A DNA stretch of 34,960 nucleotides from Bacteroidota bacterium (lineage in GTDB: Bacteria; Bacteroidota; Bacteroidia; Bacteroidales; UBA1715), in contig WQTX01000020.1 of assembly GCA_009786075.1 (NCBI GenBank), positions 1 to 34,960 on the forward strand, in the 5' to 3' direction. The notes beneath the pieces were generated by a model. It worked only from the letters and a program-made list of their open reading frames with translations. It did no database searches and was not told where the DNA came from. Positions 1-7,529 of this stretch are shown one piece after another (the stretch's first letter is position 1; every line of letters begins with the position of its first letter). Position numbers and translations under genes: made by a program.

Positions 1-81
1 GGCTCTACGGTTTTTGGAATTTTTGAAGAAAAACCCTCGGCGCGTATTTGCGATAGTGTGATTTGGCAGGGATTGTTGTAA
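1..81 (+). CDS. 3' end of a gene, probably ispE (4-diphosphocytidyl-2-C-methylerythritol kinase)
   Basis: Frame 1 is open from the window edge to a TAA stop and encodes 26 residues beginning GSTVFGIFEEKP. The GS-T-VFGIF string resembles the late Gly/Ser motif of GHMP kinases, and IspE proteins commonly read GSGxTVFGIF near their C terminus. IspE phosphorylates CDP-methylerythritol in the non-mevalonate isoprenoid pathway. Only the tail is visible, so the assignment rests on one short motif and is tentative. Confidence 0.45.
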   Translation, partial: GSTVFGIFEEKPSARICDSVIWQGLL

Positions 82-91
82 AAATAATCGG

Positions 92-119
92 TAATTGTTA
101 ATTGTTAATTGTTAATTGA
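92..119. repeat. Tandem 7-bp repeat (TAATTGT), four units
   Basis: Three exact TAATTGT units are followed by TAATTGA in the short gap between the first gene tail and lysA. A similar AAATTGT array lies upstream of ahcY (25844-25871). It looks like a simple-sequence tract rather than a regulatory site, although it sits where the lysA promoter would be expected. Confidence 0.8.
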
Positions 120-151
120 TTTGTATTTTCGTAGCCACAAAATTTATAGCA

Positions 152-1414
152 ATGAACAACAAAACACTCCCTTTTTCAAAGTCTCAAATAAAAGAAATAA
201 TTGCCCAACACCCTACGCCGTTTCATATTTACGACGAGGAGGCAATGCTCGAAAATGCTCGAAAATTCAAAGCCGCCTTTGCGTGGAACAAAGGTTTTAA
301 AGAATTTTTTGCCGTAAAGGCAAATCCCAATCCTTATATTATAAAATTGCTTGCAGGTTGTGATTTTGGTTGCGATTGCAGTTCCTACCCCGAATTGTTG
401 CTTGCCGCGAAAGCAGGCGTAACGGGTGAAAACATTATGTTTTCCTCGAACAACACCGCTGCCTACGAATTTCAAAAAGCACGTGAACTTGGTGCAGTCA
501 TAAACCTTGACGATATAAGCCACGTAGAATATTTGGAAAAAAAAGCAGGTTTACCCGATTTGATTTCATTCCGTTTCAACCCCGGTGCACTCAAAGAAGG
601 CAATGCCATAATCGGACACCCCGAAGAGGCAAAATACGGTTTTACCGAAGCGCAATTGTTTGAAGGTTACCGTTTGTTGCAGCAAAAAGGCGTAACACGT
701 TTCGGCATACACACAATGGTTGCTTCAAACGAACTCAATGCTGATTATTTTGTGGAAACTGCCGAAATTATGTTTAATCTTATTGCGCGTCTGCACAATG
801 AATTGGGCATACGATTTGAATTTGTGAATTTGGGCGGCGGCATTGGTATTCCCTATCACCCCGACCAAACTGCGGTTGACATGAATTATGTAAGCGCAGG
901 AATTAAACAAAAATACAATGAAATTATTGTGCCGAATAATCTTAACCCGCTCGCTTTATATTTTGAATCGGGGCGTTACATTGCCGGACCTTACGGCTAT
1001 TTGGTTACAAAAGTAAAACATTTTAAACATACCTATCGCGATTATGCCGGCGCTGATGCAAGTATGCACAATTTAATGCGACCTGCGTTGTATGGTGCAT
1101 ATCATCATATTACGGTAATGGGCAAAGAGAACGAAGCACACAATTATATATATGATGTAACCGGCTCGCTCTGCGAAAACAACGATAAATTTGCAATTCA
1201 ACGCAATTTACCAAAACTTGAAATCGGCGATATTTTGGTAATTCACGATACCGGTGCACACGGGTATTCTATGGGATTTAACTATAATGCAAAATTGCGT
1301 TCGGCAGAATTATTGCTGCGCCCGAATGGCAGTGTGCTGAAAATTCGTCGTGCCGAAACTGTTGAGGATTATTTTGCAACGCTTGATTTTGCGAAATTAG
1401 AGGAGTTTAAATAA
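152..1414 (+). CDS. lysA: Diaminopimelate decarboxylase (LysA-type, PLP fold III)
   Basis: It is predicted to decarboxylate meso-diaminopimelate to lysine, the last step of lysine synthesis, in the cytoplasm. The 420-residue product has the alanine-racemase-like barrel with the PLP lysine in FFAVKANPNP (about K56), a Gly-rich phosphate loop (NLGGGIGIPY), ESGRYIAGPYG, and the C-terminal CENNDKF and HDTGAHGYSMGFNYN motifs typical of this family. The ATG start giving MNNKTLPF was chosen because family homology begins just after it; an upstream in-frame TTG would only add residues encoded by intergenic repeat. The gene stands alone. The next gene has its own promoter just after this stop. Carboxynorspermidine decarboxylase is a related alternative, but the CENND and SMGFNYN motifs fit LysA better. 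Confidence 0.88.
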   Translation: MNNKTLPFSKSQIKEIIAQHPTPFHIYDEEAMLENARKFKAAFAWNKGFKEFFAVKANPNPYIIKLLAGCDFGCDCSSYPELLLAAKAGVTGENIMFSSNNTAAYEFQKARELGAVINLDDISHVEYLEKKAGLPDLISFRFNPGALKEGNAIIGHPEEAKYGFTEAQLFEGYRLLQQKGVTRFGIHTMVASNELNADYFVETAEIMFNLIARLHNELGIRFEFVNLGGGIGIPYHPDQTAVDMNYVSAGIKQKYNEIIVPNNLNPLALYFESGRYIAGPYGYLVTKVKHFKHTYRDYAGADASMHNLMRPALYGAYHHITVMGKENEAHNYIYDVTGSLCENNDKFAIQRNLPKLEIGDILVIHDTGAHGYSMGFNYNAKLRSAELLLRPNGSVLKIRRAETVEDYFATLDFAKLEEFK

Positions 1415-1416
1415 AT

Positions 1417-1446
1417 TTTGTTTTTTGAGAAAAGTTTGTATCTTTG
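1417..1446 (+). promoter_or_regulatory. Bacteroidota-type promoter of the DUF433/DUF5615 pair
   Basis: TTTG at 1417-1420 and TATCTTTG at 1439-1446 are separated by 18 bp, close to the TTTG / TAnnTTTG consensus of the Bacteroidota primary sigma factor. It starts three bases after the lysA stop and would give a leader of about 20 nt before the ATG at 1472. Confidence 0.6.
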
Positions 1447-1471
1447 TAAGGTAATTTTTATTCATATAAAT

Positions 1472-1693
1472 ATGTACATCTATCATAATATTATCAATAT
1501 TAATCCCGAAAAACGCTTTGGAAAACCGTGTATAAGAGAAACTCGCATTACGGTTTACGATGTGTTGGAGTGGTTGTCGGCAGGTATGACTTACGAAGAA
1601 ATTCTTGCAGATTTTCCGGAACTGACACGACAGGACATTCTTGCCAGCCTTGCTTTTGCCGCACAACGAGAACGAACTTTGCAATACGTTTGA
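1472..1693 (+). CDS. DUF433 family antitoxin-like protein
   Basis: This 73-residue protein has the DUF433 pattern: an N-terminal INPEKRFGKPCIRETRITVYDVLEWL segment (seen as INPEKRFGKP, then CIRETRITVYDVL), then the helix-rich MTYEEILADFPELTRQDILASLAFA. DUF433 proteins are small DNA-binding-type proteins usually found directly before a DUF5615 PIN-like protein, where they are taken to act as antitoxins. Here the stop codon TGA is followed one base later by the ATG of such a partner, so the two are translationally coupled. The start was placed at the ATG that gives MYIYHNIININP; a longer reading would run through the promoter. No biochemical role is shown by the sequence itself. Confidence 0.85.
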   Translation: MYIYHNIININPEKRFGKPCIRETRITVYDVLEWLSAGMTYEEILADFPELTRQDILASLAFAAQRERTLQYV

Positions 1694-1694
1694 T

Positions 1695-2027
1695 ATGAAG
1701 TTGCTGTTTGACCAAAATATTTCGTTTCGTGTAGTACGTTTACTTCCCGATAGTTTTGCCGATAGCCGACATATTCGGCAAGTTGGCTTGAACGACCGGA
1801 ATGACATAGAAATATGGCAGTTTGCCAAACAAAATGATTTTACGATTGTTACTTTTGATGCTGATTTTTTTGATATTTCGGTATTAAAAGGCTTTCCGCC
1901 AAAAATTGTTTGGTTACGTACCGGAAATATGACTACCACTGAAATAGCGGAATGTATGCTTCTTAATTATTCAAATATCGTTTCTTTTATCAACAATCCT
2001 AACCAGAGTTGTCTGGAAATTAGTTAA
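1695..2027 (+). CDS. DUF5615 PIN-like protein, probable toxin partner
   Basis: The 110-residue product begins MKLLFDQNIS, with the Asp (D6) and Asn typical of the DUF5615 branch of the PIN-like fold. The acidic cluster follows in DFTIVTFDADFFD, then a PPKIVWLRTGN segment. PIN-like proteins are Mg-dependent RNases in most characterised cases, so this is predicted to be the toxin-like half of the pair with the preceding DUF433 gene, one base downstream of its stop. The ATG after the antitoxin stop was preferred over an upstream overlapping start because homology begins at MKLLFD. Toxicity is an inference from the family and gene pairing. Confidence 0.82.
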   Translation: MKLLFDQNISFRVVRLLPDSFADSRHIRQVGLNDRNDIEIWQFAKQNDFTIVTFDADFFDISVLKGFPPKIVWLRTGNMTTTEIAECMLLNYSNIVSFINNPNQSCLEIS

Positions 2028-2072
2028 TATGTCCCAATCATTTAAAATTCTAATCTCTAATAACTAAATTAT

Positions 2073-3725
2073 ATGTTACCAAACGTAAACCCAACTCAAA
2101 CGCAAGCGTGGAAAGCGTTAGAAGCCTATTATGCTTCGTTTCAAAACACGCAAATGAAAGATTTATTTGCAGCTGATGCCAATCGTTTTTCAAAATTTTC
2201 ATTGCGTTTTGAAGATATTCTTATAGATTTTTCAAAAAACCGAATTGATGAAAAAGTAATGTCGCTACTTGTGCAATTGGCTCAAGAATGTGGACTAACT
2301 GACGCTATCAACGCAGAATTTTCCGGCGAAAAAATCAACAAAACCGAAGACCGTTCGGTGTTGCACATTGCGCTTCGCAATCGTAGTAATACGCCAATTA
2401 TGAGCGAAGGGAAAGACGTGATGCCCGGAATTAATGCCGTGCTTGCGCAAATGAAAGATTTTTCGGAGCAACTGATTTCGGGCTCTTGGAAAGGCTACAC
2501 AGGCAAAGCTATTACCGACATTGTAAACATTGGTATCGGCGGTTCCGATTTAGGTCCGTTGATGGTTACCGAGGCTTTGAAACCATACAAAAAACAAAAT
2601 ATCAACGCACATTTTGTATCGAATGTTGACGGCACGCACATTGCCGAAACGTTGAAACGAGTAAATCCCGAAACTACATTATTTATTGTAGCATCGAAAA
2701 CATTTACCACCCAAGAAACTATGACCAACGCCGAGAGCGCAAAATCATGGTTTTTGGCAGCGGCGAAAAACGAAGCGTTTGTAAAAAATCACTTCGTAGC
2801 ATTGAGTACCAACGCCAAAGCAGTTGCCGATTTTGGCATTGACACCAAAAATATGTTTGAATTTTGGGATTGGGTAGGCGGTCGTTATTCGTTGTGGTCG
2901 GCTATTGGGCTTTCAATTGCTTGCACTTTGGGCTACGAAAATTTCGTGGAACTTTTGGAAGGTGCTCACGCAATGGATAATCATTTCAAAAATACCGATT
3001 TCGATAAAAATGCGCCGGTAATTCTTGCGCTTATTGGCTTATGGTACAATAATTTCTATGGAGCAGAAACCGAAGCAATTCTTCCATACGACCAATATTT
3101 ACATCGTTTTTCGGCATATTTCCAACAGGGAAATATGGAAAGTAACGGTAAATATGTAGATAGAAACGGCAAAAAAGTGAACTACCAAACCGGTCCAATT
3201 TTGTGGGGTGAACCGGGAACAAACGGACAACATGCTTTTTACCAGTTAATACACCAAGGCACAAAATTAATTCCGTGCGATTTTATGGCGCCGGCAATTT
3301 CGCACAATCCGATTTCCGACCATCACCCAAAACTGTTGGCAAACTTTTTCGCACAAACCGAAGCCTTGATGATGGGAAAAACTGCCGCACAGGTGCAAGA
3401 AGAATTGCAAAAAGCCGGAAAATCGCCTGCCGAAATCAACGAATTGCTGCCATTTATGGTATTTGAAGGAAATATTCCTACCAACTCATTGTTGTTCAAA
3501 AAATTAACTCCTCGCACTTTGGGCGCATTGATAGCAATGTATGAACACAAAATTTTTGTACAAGGCGTTATTTGGAACATTTTCAGTTTCGACCAATGGG
3601 GTGTGCAATTGGGCAAACAGTTGGCAAACGTAATTTTACCCGAATTGCTGAACGAAAACGCCGTTACCAGCCACGATGCTTCGACTAATGGGTTGATAAA
3701 TGAGTATAAGGCTATGCGGAAATAA
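2073..3725 (+). CDS. pgi: Glucose-6-phosphate isomerase
   Basis: It interconverts glucose-6-phosphate and fructose-6-phosphate in glycolysis and gluconeogenesis, in the cytoplasm. The 550-residue length is typical of the long bacterial and eukaryotic-type PGI. Visible motifs are [12 protein letters not shown] (about residues 151-162), the PGI signature 1 [14 protein letters not shown] (about 266-279), [15 protein letters not shown], and signature 2 [16 protein letters not shown] (about 506-521). It follows the DUF433/DUF5615 pair by 45 bp with no clear promoter in the gap. Downstream lies a palindromic intergenic repeat rather than a classical terminator. Confidence 0.96.
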   Translation: MLPNVNPTQTQAWKALEAYYASFQNTQMKDLFAADANRFSKFSLRFEDILIDFSKNRIDEKVMSLLVQLAQECGLTDAINAEFSGEKINKTEDRSVLHIALRNRSNTPIMSEGKDVMPGINAVLAQMKDFSEQLISGSWKGYTGKAITDIVNIGIGGSDLGPLMVTEALKPYKKQNINAHFVSNVDGTHIAETLKRVNPETTLFIVASKTFTTQETMTNAESAKSWFLAAAKNEAFVKNHFVALSTNAKAVADFGIDTKNMFEFWDWVGGRYSLWSAIGLSIACTLGYENFVELLEGAHAMDNHFKNTDFDKNAPVILALIGLWYNNFYGAETEAILPYDQYLHRFSAYFQQGNMESNGKYVDRNGKKVNYQTGPILWGEPGTNGQHAFYQLIHQGTKLIPCDFMAPAISHNPISDHHPKLLANFFAQTEALMMGKTAAQVQEELQKAGKSPAEINELLPFMVFEGNIPTNSLLFKKLTPRTLGALIAMYEHKIFVQGVIWNIFSFDQWGVQLGKQLANVILPELLNENAVTSHDASTNGLINEYKAMRK

Positions 3726-3745
3726 AACTTTTTGAAAGTATTTTT

Positions 3746-3836
3746 GAACGCAGATGACACAGATAACACGGATTTTCACAGATTAAATATTTTAAAAAAT
3801 CTGCGGCAATCTGCGTAATCCGTGTCATCTGCGTTC
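3746..3836. repeat. Palindromic intergenic repeat (CGCAGATGACAC family)
   Basis: GAACGCAGATGACAC (3746-3760) returns as its exact reverse complement at 3822-3836. The interior carries further degenerate units of the type ACACGGATT and CACAGATT on the left and AATCTGCGG, AATCTGCG and AATCCGTG on the right. The whole is an imperfect inverted repeat of about 90 bp made of short CGCAGATTACACGGATT-like units. From memory, such units recur in intergenic regions of many Bacteroidota. It may serve as a transcript end for pgi. Confidence 0.8.
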
Positions 3837-3848
3837 TTTTCCCTTTTT

Positions 3849-4559
3849 ATGCAAAAAAACTACCCACATATCGGCACCGTTGAAATTGTTGTAAACAAAC
3901 GCCTGAAACGCATCAATCTAAAAGTGCAAAAAACAGGTGTGGTACAACTTTCCATGCCGCATGCAAAACATTTGCCCGAAGCAGAAAAATTTTTACTGCA
4001 ACGCAGCGATTGGATTCTAAAAACCAAACAAACGGTTGAGCAAAAATTGCAAAAAAAATTATTGCTCAGTGATACCGAAAAAATCACTCCTCAGCACGAT
4101 TTACGTTTTGTAGAAATTGAAAGCGTCAAACAAATACGAGCAAAAATAAGCGAAACGGAAATTATTATTTTCATTTCGCCGAACATAGACCGCAGCACCA
4201 AACAAGTGCAGGATTTTATACGAAAAGTTCGCGAACAGGCATTGCTCTACATGGCGCAAGATTTTATTCCGCAACGCTTGGCGCAACTTGCCGCTGAACA
4301 TACATTTCGTTACTCACAATGCAAAATTTCGAGAGCAGCAACTCGCTGGGGAAGTTGCTCGCATAGTGATACCATAAATATTAGTTGCTACATTATGCTA
4401 CTGCCGCCGCATTTGATTGATTTTATTTTGCTCCACGAATTGACGCACACCATACACAAAAATCACGGCAAGGAATTTCATGCACATTTGCAACGTTGTT
4501 TGCACAAACCCGAAAAAGATTATGAACGGGAAATCCGGCGGTATTCTATTGCGAATTAA
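3849..4559 (+). CDS. YgjP/DUF45-family zinc metallohydrolase
   Basis: The 236-residue protein has the YgjP (DUF45, WLM-like) layout: an N-terminal beta-rich region (KRLKRINLKVQ), the conserved RAATRWGSCSHSDTINIS stretch, and a zinc site HELTH (H196, E197, H200) with a third ligand in NHGKEF (H206). These proteins resemble SprT and minigluzincin domains. The physiological substrate is unclear; a UTP pyrophosphatase activity has been reported for E. coli YgjP. The start was set at MQKNYPHIG because the nine upstream residues would be encoded inside the palindromic repeat. Its stop codon overlaps the stop of the convergent flavoprotein gene at TTAA. Confidence 0.85.
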   Translation: MQKNYPHIGTVEIVVNKRLKRINLKVQKTGVVQLSMPHAKHLPEAEKFLLQRSDWILKTKQTVEQKLQKKLLLSDTEKITPQHDLRFVEIESVKQIRAKISETEIIIFISPNIDRSTKQVQDFIRKVREQALLYMAQDFIPQRLAQLAAEHTFRYSQCKISRAATRWGSCSHSDTINISCYIMLLPPHLIDFILLHELTHTIHKNHGKEFHAHLQRCLHKPEKDYEREIRRYSIAN

Positions 4560-5716
4560 TTATACCACCGAGCTATACGATTAAATATTTTTTGATTTTT
4601 GCTGACAAACGACAATACATTGAGCAAAAACGGAAACCGAATAATTGCTCGCTGTATGCGCAGGCGATTTTTAATTTCTCGCTGAATGCGTTTTTTCAAA
4701 GCCTCTTCGTAAAGTTTTGTTTTTTGTGCCGAAAAATCCTGCGTTTGCACACAATCAACAGCTTGCAAAGCTGCCAAACGTCCACTCAACATAGCATTAC
4801 CAATGCCGCCGCCCGAAATGGGGTCTATCAACGAAGCCGCATCGCCACAAATCATAAAACCTTCGCCGGAGCAATTAAATACATTATTATTATATGGTAC
4901 TAAACCACCTTGAATAGGCGAAATTATGCGAGCATTGGCAAAACGTTTCTTCAATTCTTCGTCGCCACTAATCCATTGCTGCATAATTGCTTGTATGTTT
5001 TCCGGTTGTGTTTTTAGTTTTTCAATTGCTCCGCCAAAACCAACATTGCAAATTCCGTTTGCCATTGGGAAAATCCACAAATAACCCGGAAAATATTCTT
5101 TTTTGTAGTGTAATTCTATACTTTGCGCATCACAACCACTCACGCCTTCGTAGTAAGCTCGAATGGCAACGCCGTTTTCTTTTTCGGAATATTTTTCGCC
5201 GGTCAATTGTTGTGCAATGTTCGATTTTGCACCATTTGCAACTATCAATAAATAAGTTTTATATGTATTTCCTTGCGCATCGTGCAAAATAAATCCTTGT
5301 TCCGTTTTTTCTTGGTTACTGAGCTTGTCGAAGTATTGTACCGGCGTTTGTTGAAAAACTTCAACATTTTGAGAATTGCGTTGCACCAACGAAAACAAAA
5401 AATTGTCGAAAAATTCACGTTTGCATACGTAGCCAAAATTTTTCAAGTTTAGCACAGAGCGATTATTTTTATACACGAATGTTGTGCTACTCATTGTTTG
5501 CTTTTCGGCAAATTGCATAAATTCATCGTAATATTCTTGTGAAATTGCCCGTAAGGTATTCACGCTGCGGTCACACACGCCATCGCCGCAAATTTTAGGG
5601 CGGGGAAATGTTTCTTTTTCAAACAATGCTACACGGCAGTTTGATTGTGCCAACGTGAGTGCAGCAGCACAACCGGCTGGTCCGGCTCCTATTATGGCTA
5701 TGTCGAAGGAGAGCAT
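4556..5716 (-). CDS. Geranylgeranyl reductase-family FAD-dependent oxidoreductase
   Basis: The 386-residue flavoprotein starts with a dinucleotide-binding motif (DIAIIGAGPAGCAAALTLA) and continues with FPRPKICGDGV and a second FAD motif GDAASLIDPISGGGIGNAM near residue 290. This order (GxGxxG, KxCGDG, GDAA) is typical of the geranylgeranyl reductase / lycopene-cyclase-like branch of the p-hydroxybenzoate hydroxylase superfamily, which reduces isoprenoid chains or acts in quinone or lipid synthesis. The natural substrate cannot be told from sequence. The gene lies 17 bp downstream of the Fic gene on the same strand, so it may be co-transcribed. Its 3' end overlaps the opposite-strand YgjP stop by four bases. 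Confidence 0.82.
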   Translation of the reverse strand: MLSFDIAIIGAGPAGCAAALTLAQSNCRVALFEKETFPRPKICGDGVCDRSVNTLRAISQEYYDEFMQFAEKQTMSSTTFVYKNNRSVLNLKNFGYVCKREFFDNFLFSLVQRNSQNVEVFQQTPVQYFDKLSNQEKTEQGFILHDAQGNTYKTYLLIVANGAKSNIAQQLTGEKYSEKENGVAIRAYYEGVSGCDAQSIELHYKKEYFPGYLWIFPMANGICNVGFGGAIEKLKTQPENIQAIMQQWISGDEELKKRFANARIISPIQGGLVPYNNNVFNCSGEGFMICGDAASLIDPISGGGIGNAMLSGRLAALQAVDCVQTQDFSAQKTKLYEEALKKRIQREIKNRLRIQRAIIRFPFLLNVLSFVSKNQKIFNRIARWYN

Positions 5717-5733
5717 TGTAATTTCGATTTTTA

Positions 5734-6780
5734 TTATTTCACTTTTACCAAATACACCGTACTTCGAGCACTTCCTTGTTTCTCAATCATTCCTTTGTTC
5801 TGTAAATCAGATAAAATCCTTTTTACCGTTGGGTTAGGAATATTCAATTTATTGGCAATTTCGCTTGATTTTACGCCCGAATAATTTTGAATGATTGTCA
5901 AAATTGCTTTTTCACGAGGCGAAAGTTGCGCTTCTATGCCGCTTTGTTCAAGTTTTTTCATCAATTGCGTTTGAATGTTACACAAAGAGTTTAAAAAAAA
6001 GTTAATCCAAACGGTTATATTTTCATTAGGTCGCAGTGCTTGACACGTTCGCAATGCTTGATAATACTCCGATTTGCGGCTTTCAATTTCATGCTCAAAA
6101 CTCACATATTGTATCCATTTATATCCATTTTTCAATAACAAAAGCGTTGAAAGCAAGCGGCTTAACCGTCCGTTGCCGTCTTGAAACGGGTGTATGCTCA
6201 AAAATTCATATACAAACGCCGCACATTTTATTAATGTATGTACTTCTTTTTCTGTATTATACCATTCAATTAATTGTCTAACAGCGTCTTCGGTAGCAAA
6301 ACCTGCATCGGTAGTTTGAAAAATAATCTGCCGAGTTCCGTCAACAAACGTTGCCTCCACTGCGTTGCTATGCTGTTTGTAATCGCCCTTGTGCCACTCG
6401 TCTTTTGTGCTGTATTTCATCAACAAATTGTGCAAACTTTTGATATTATTTTCGGTAATAGCAATATCGTCATAACTTTCCGAAATCAAATCAAGCACAT
6501 CAAAATAACCGACAACTTCCTGCGAATCTCTATCGGTAAGTTTCGTAATATCAATGTTTTTCAGCAAAACATCAATTTCTTCGTTGGTCATTTGATTACC
6601 CTCTATACGATTTGAAGCACCCACGCTACGCACCGTTGCAATAGATTTTAATTGTTTTAAACTTTGCCCTTCGCGCCGTTCTATTGCTGTCCATTCCGCG
6701 TCGAAACGGTCTATTACACTGATTAGATTTATCAATTTCCAATCAATATTCATTGAAAAGCTAAACACTTGATTTACCAT
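5734..6780 (-). CDS. Fic-family protein with N-terminal inhibitory motif and C-terminal winged helix
   Basis: Fic proteins usually AMPylate target hydroxyls using ATP. The core motif HPFQDGNGR (residues 197-205) is intact, including the catalytic His. The N-terminal SNRIEGN (S56 to G61) matches the autoinhibitory helix (S/T)xxxE(G/N), so this is a class II, self-restrained Fic. Residues about 284-348 form a helix-turn-helix or winged-helix module (SSEIANKLNIPNPTVKRILSDL), suggesting DNA binding. The start at MVNQVF is the first ATG after the promoter; a second candidate is MNIDWK, nine residues later. Upstream lies a promoter embedded in two 39-bp direct repeats, consistent with autoregulation. 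The target protein is unknown. Confidence 0.92.
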   Translation of the reverse strand: MVNQVFSFSMNIDWKLINLISVIDRFDAEWTAIERREGQSLKQLKSIATVRSVGASNRIEGNQMTNEEIDVLLKNIDITKLTDRDSQEVVGYFDVLDLISESYDDIAITENNIKSLHNLLMKYSTKDEWHKGDYKQHSNAVEATFVDGTRQIIFQTTDAGFATEDAVRQLIEWYNTEKEVHTLIKCAAFVYEFLSIHPFQDGNGRLSRLLSTLLLLKNGYKWIQYVSFEHEIESRKSEYYQALRTCQALRPNENITVWINFFLNSLCNIQTQLMKKLEQSGIEAQLSPREKAILTIIQNYSGVKSSEIANKLNIPNPTVKRILSDLQNKGMIEKQGSARSTVYLVKVK

Positions 6781-6796
6781 AACTTATATTTTTGAG

Positions 6797-6900
6797 TGAT
6801 ACGATATGAGCCGCAAATATACGATAATGATACGATAATGCCAAATGTTTTTAATGAAAAATGATACGATATGAGCCGCAAATATACGATAATGATACGA
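6797..6900. repeat. Two 39-bp direct repeats carrying ATACGA iterons
   Basis: An identical 39-bp segment occurs at 6797-6835 and 6862-6900 (offset 65 bp). Each contains ATACGA at relative positions 3, 23 and 34, giving six sites starting at 6799, 6819, 6830, 6864, 6884/6885 and 6895. Intervals of about 20 and 11 bp put neighbouring sites on the same helix face. They surround the Fic promoter and are likely operator sites. Confidence 0.8.
6814..6845 (-). promoter_or_regulatory. Fic gene promoter overlapped by operator-like sites
   Basis: On the minus strand TTTG (6842-6845) and TATATTTG (6814-6821) are 20 bp apart, an exact fit to the Bacteroidota promoter consensus. ATACGAT sites overlap the -7 box (6819-6825), lie in the spacer (6830-6836) and lie just downstream of the expected start of transcription (6799-6805). 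The upstream copy repeats the -7 box (6879-6886) but lacks a TTTG at the right distance. Confidence 0.75.
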
Positions 6901-6985
6901 AAAATAATTTCGGTTTTGTTCGATATTTTTGTCAAAAACATTGAAGATAAAAAAATGCTATTACTTTTGCATACTTTATTGTCGT

Positions 6986-7279
6986 AATAAATATGCGCTT
7001 CAAGAAGTAAATGAGGCTCAAGACAAACATCGTCCTTTCAACAATTTATATGAACTTTCCGGAAATTTATCTGACTCTATTGAGCAAGAATTGCGCACGG
7101 CTCTTAACCGGGAAACAACAGAAGACGACACGCACCCAAGTCCAAATGACAGATTCCGCTATATTGCAAATATCGATAGTGCCGCCGTTAGTTACGATAC
7201 TTCGTTGATAAGGGATTTATTCACAGATTGGAACGGCATTACGGCAGAGATGACTAAGGAGGTTGAAGCGCAATATTAG
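6986..7279 (+). pseudogene. Decayed C-terminal remnant of an M48-like peptidase
   Basis: An open frame of about 97 codons ends in TAG and has no ATG near its start; the only candidate start is a TTG in low-complexity DNA. The reading contains THPSPNDRFRYI followed by SLIRDLFTDWNGITAEMT. This resembles the tail of Bacteroidota M48-type metalloproteases, where a THPS-x-x-DR motif and a short helix follow the catalytic core. The HExxH core is absent and the sequence upstream is promoter DNA of the divergent Fic gene. It is read as a 5'-truncated relic. The family assignment is by motif memory only. Confidence 0.5.
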
Positions 7280-7387
7280 TGAAGTAGTCGAAACAAACTT
7301 TGCCTAAATTGAAATTTTTAAAAATCCTTTTTGTAGTTCAATGCCGCAAAGAGATTTTTTTCATTTCCCGCCAAAATGTCATAAAAA

Positions 7388-7483
7388 TTCTGCCAAATAA
7401 AAAGCCCTTTTTCCATTTTTTATACATTTTTCTGCCACATTTACACCGAAAATACAAAAAAATCGTATGGCACAATCATTGAC
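7388..7483 (+). promoter_or_regulatory. dnaK upstream region with sigma-54-like element
   Basis: No TAnnTTTG box is visible before dnaK. Instead TGGCACAATCATTGAC (7468-7483) resembles the sigma-54 -24/-12 pattern: TGGCAC, five bases, then TTGA where TTGC is expected. TTCTGCCA occurs at 7388-7395 and again at 7430-7437, 42 bp (four helical turns) apart, with a looser TTCCCGCCA at 7365-7373. No CIRCE (HrcA) element was seen. Confidence 0.4.
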
Positions 7484-7529
7484 AAACGAAAAGAAAAAAT
7501 TCGTATAAACAATTTAAAACATAAATACA

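Noticed and set aside
3822-3848. Longer N terminus for the YgjP-like protein
   Set aside because: The extra nine residues are translated from the palindromic intergenic repeat, and homology starts at the later ATG.
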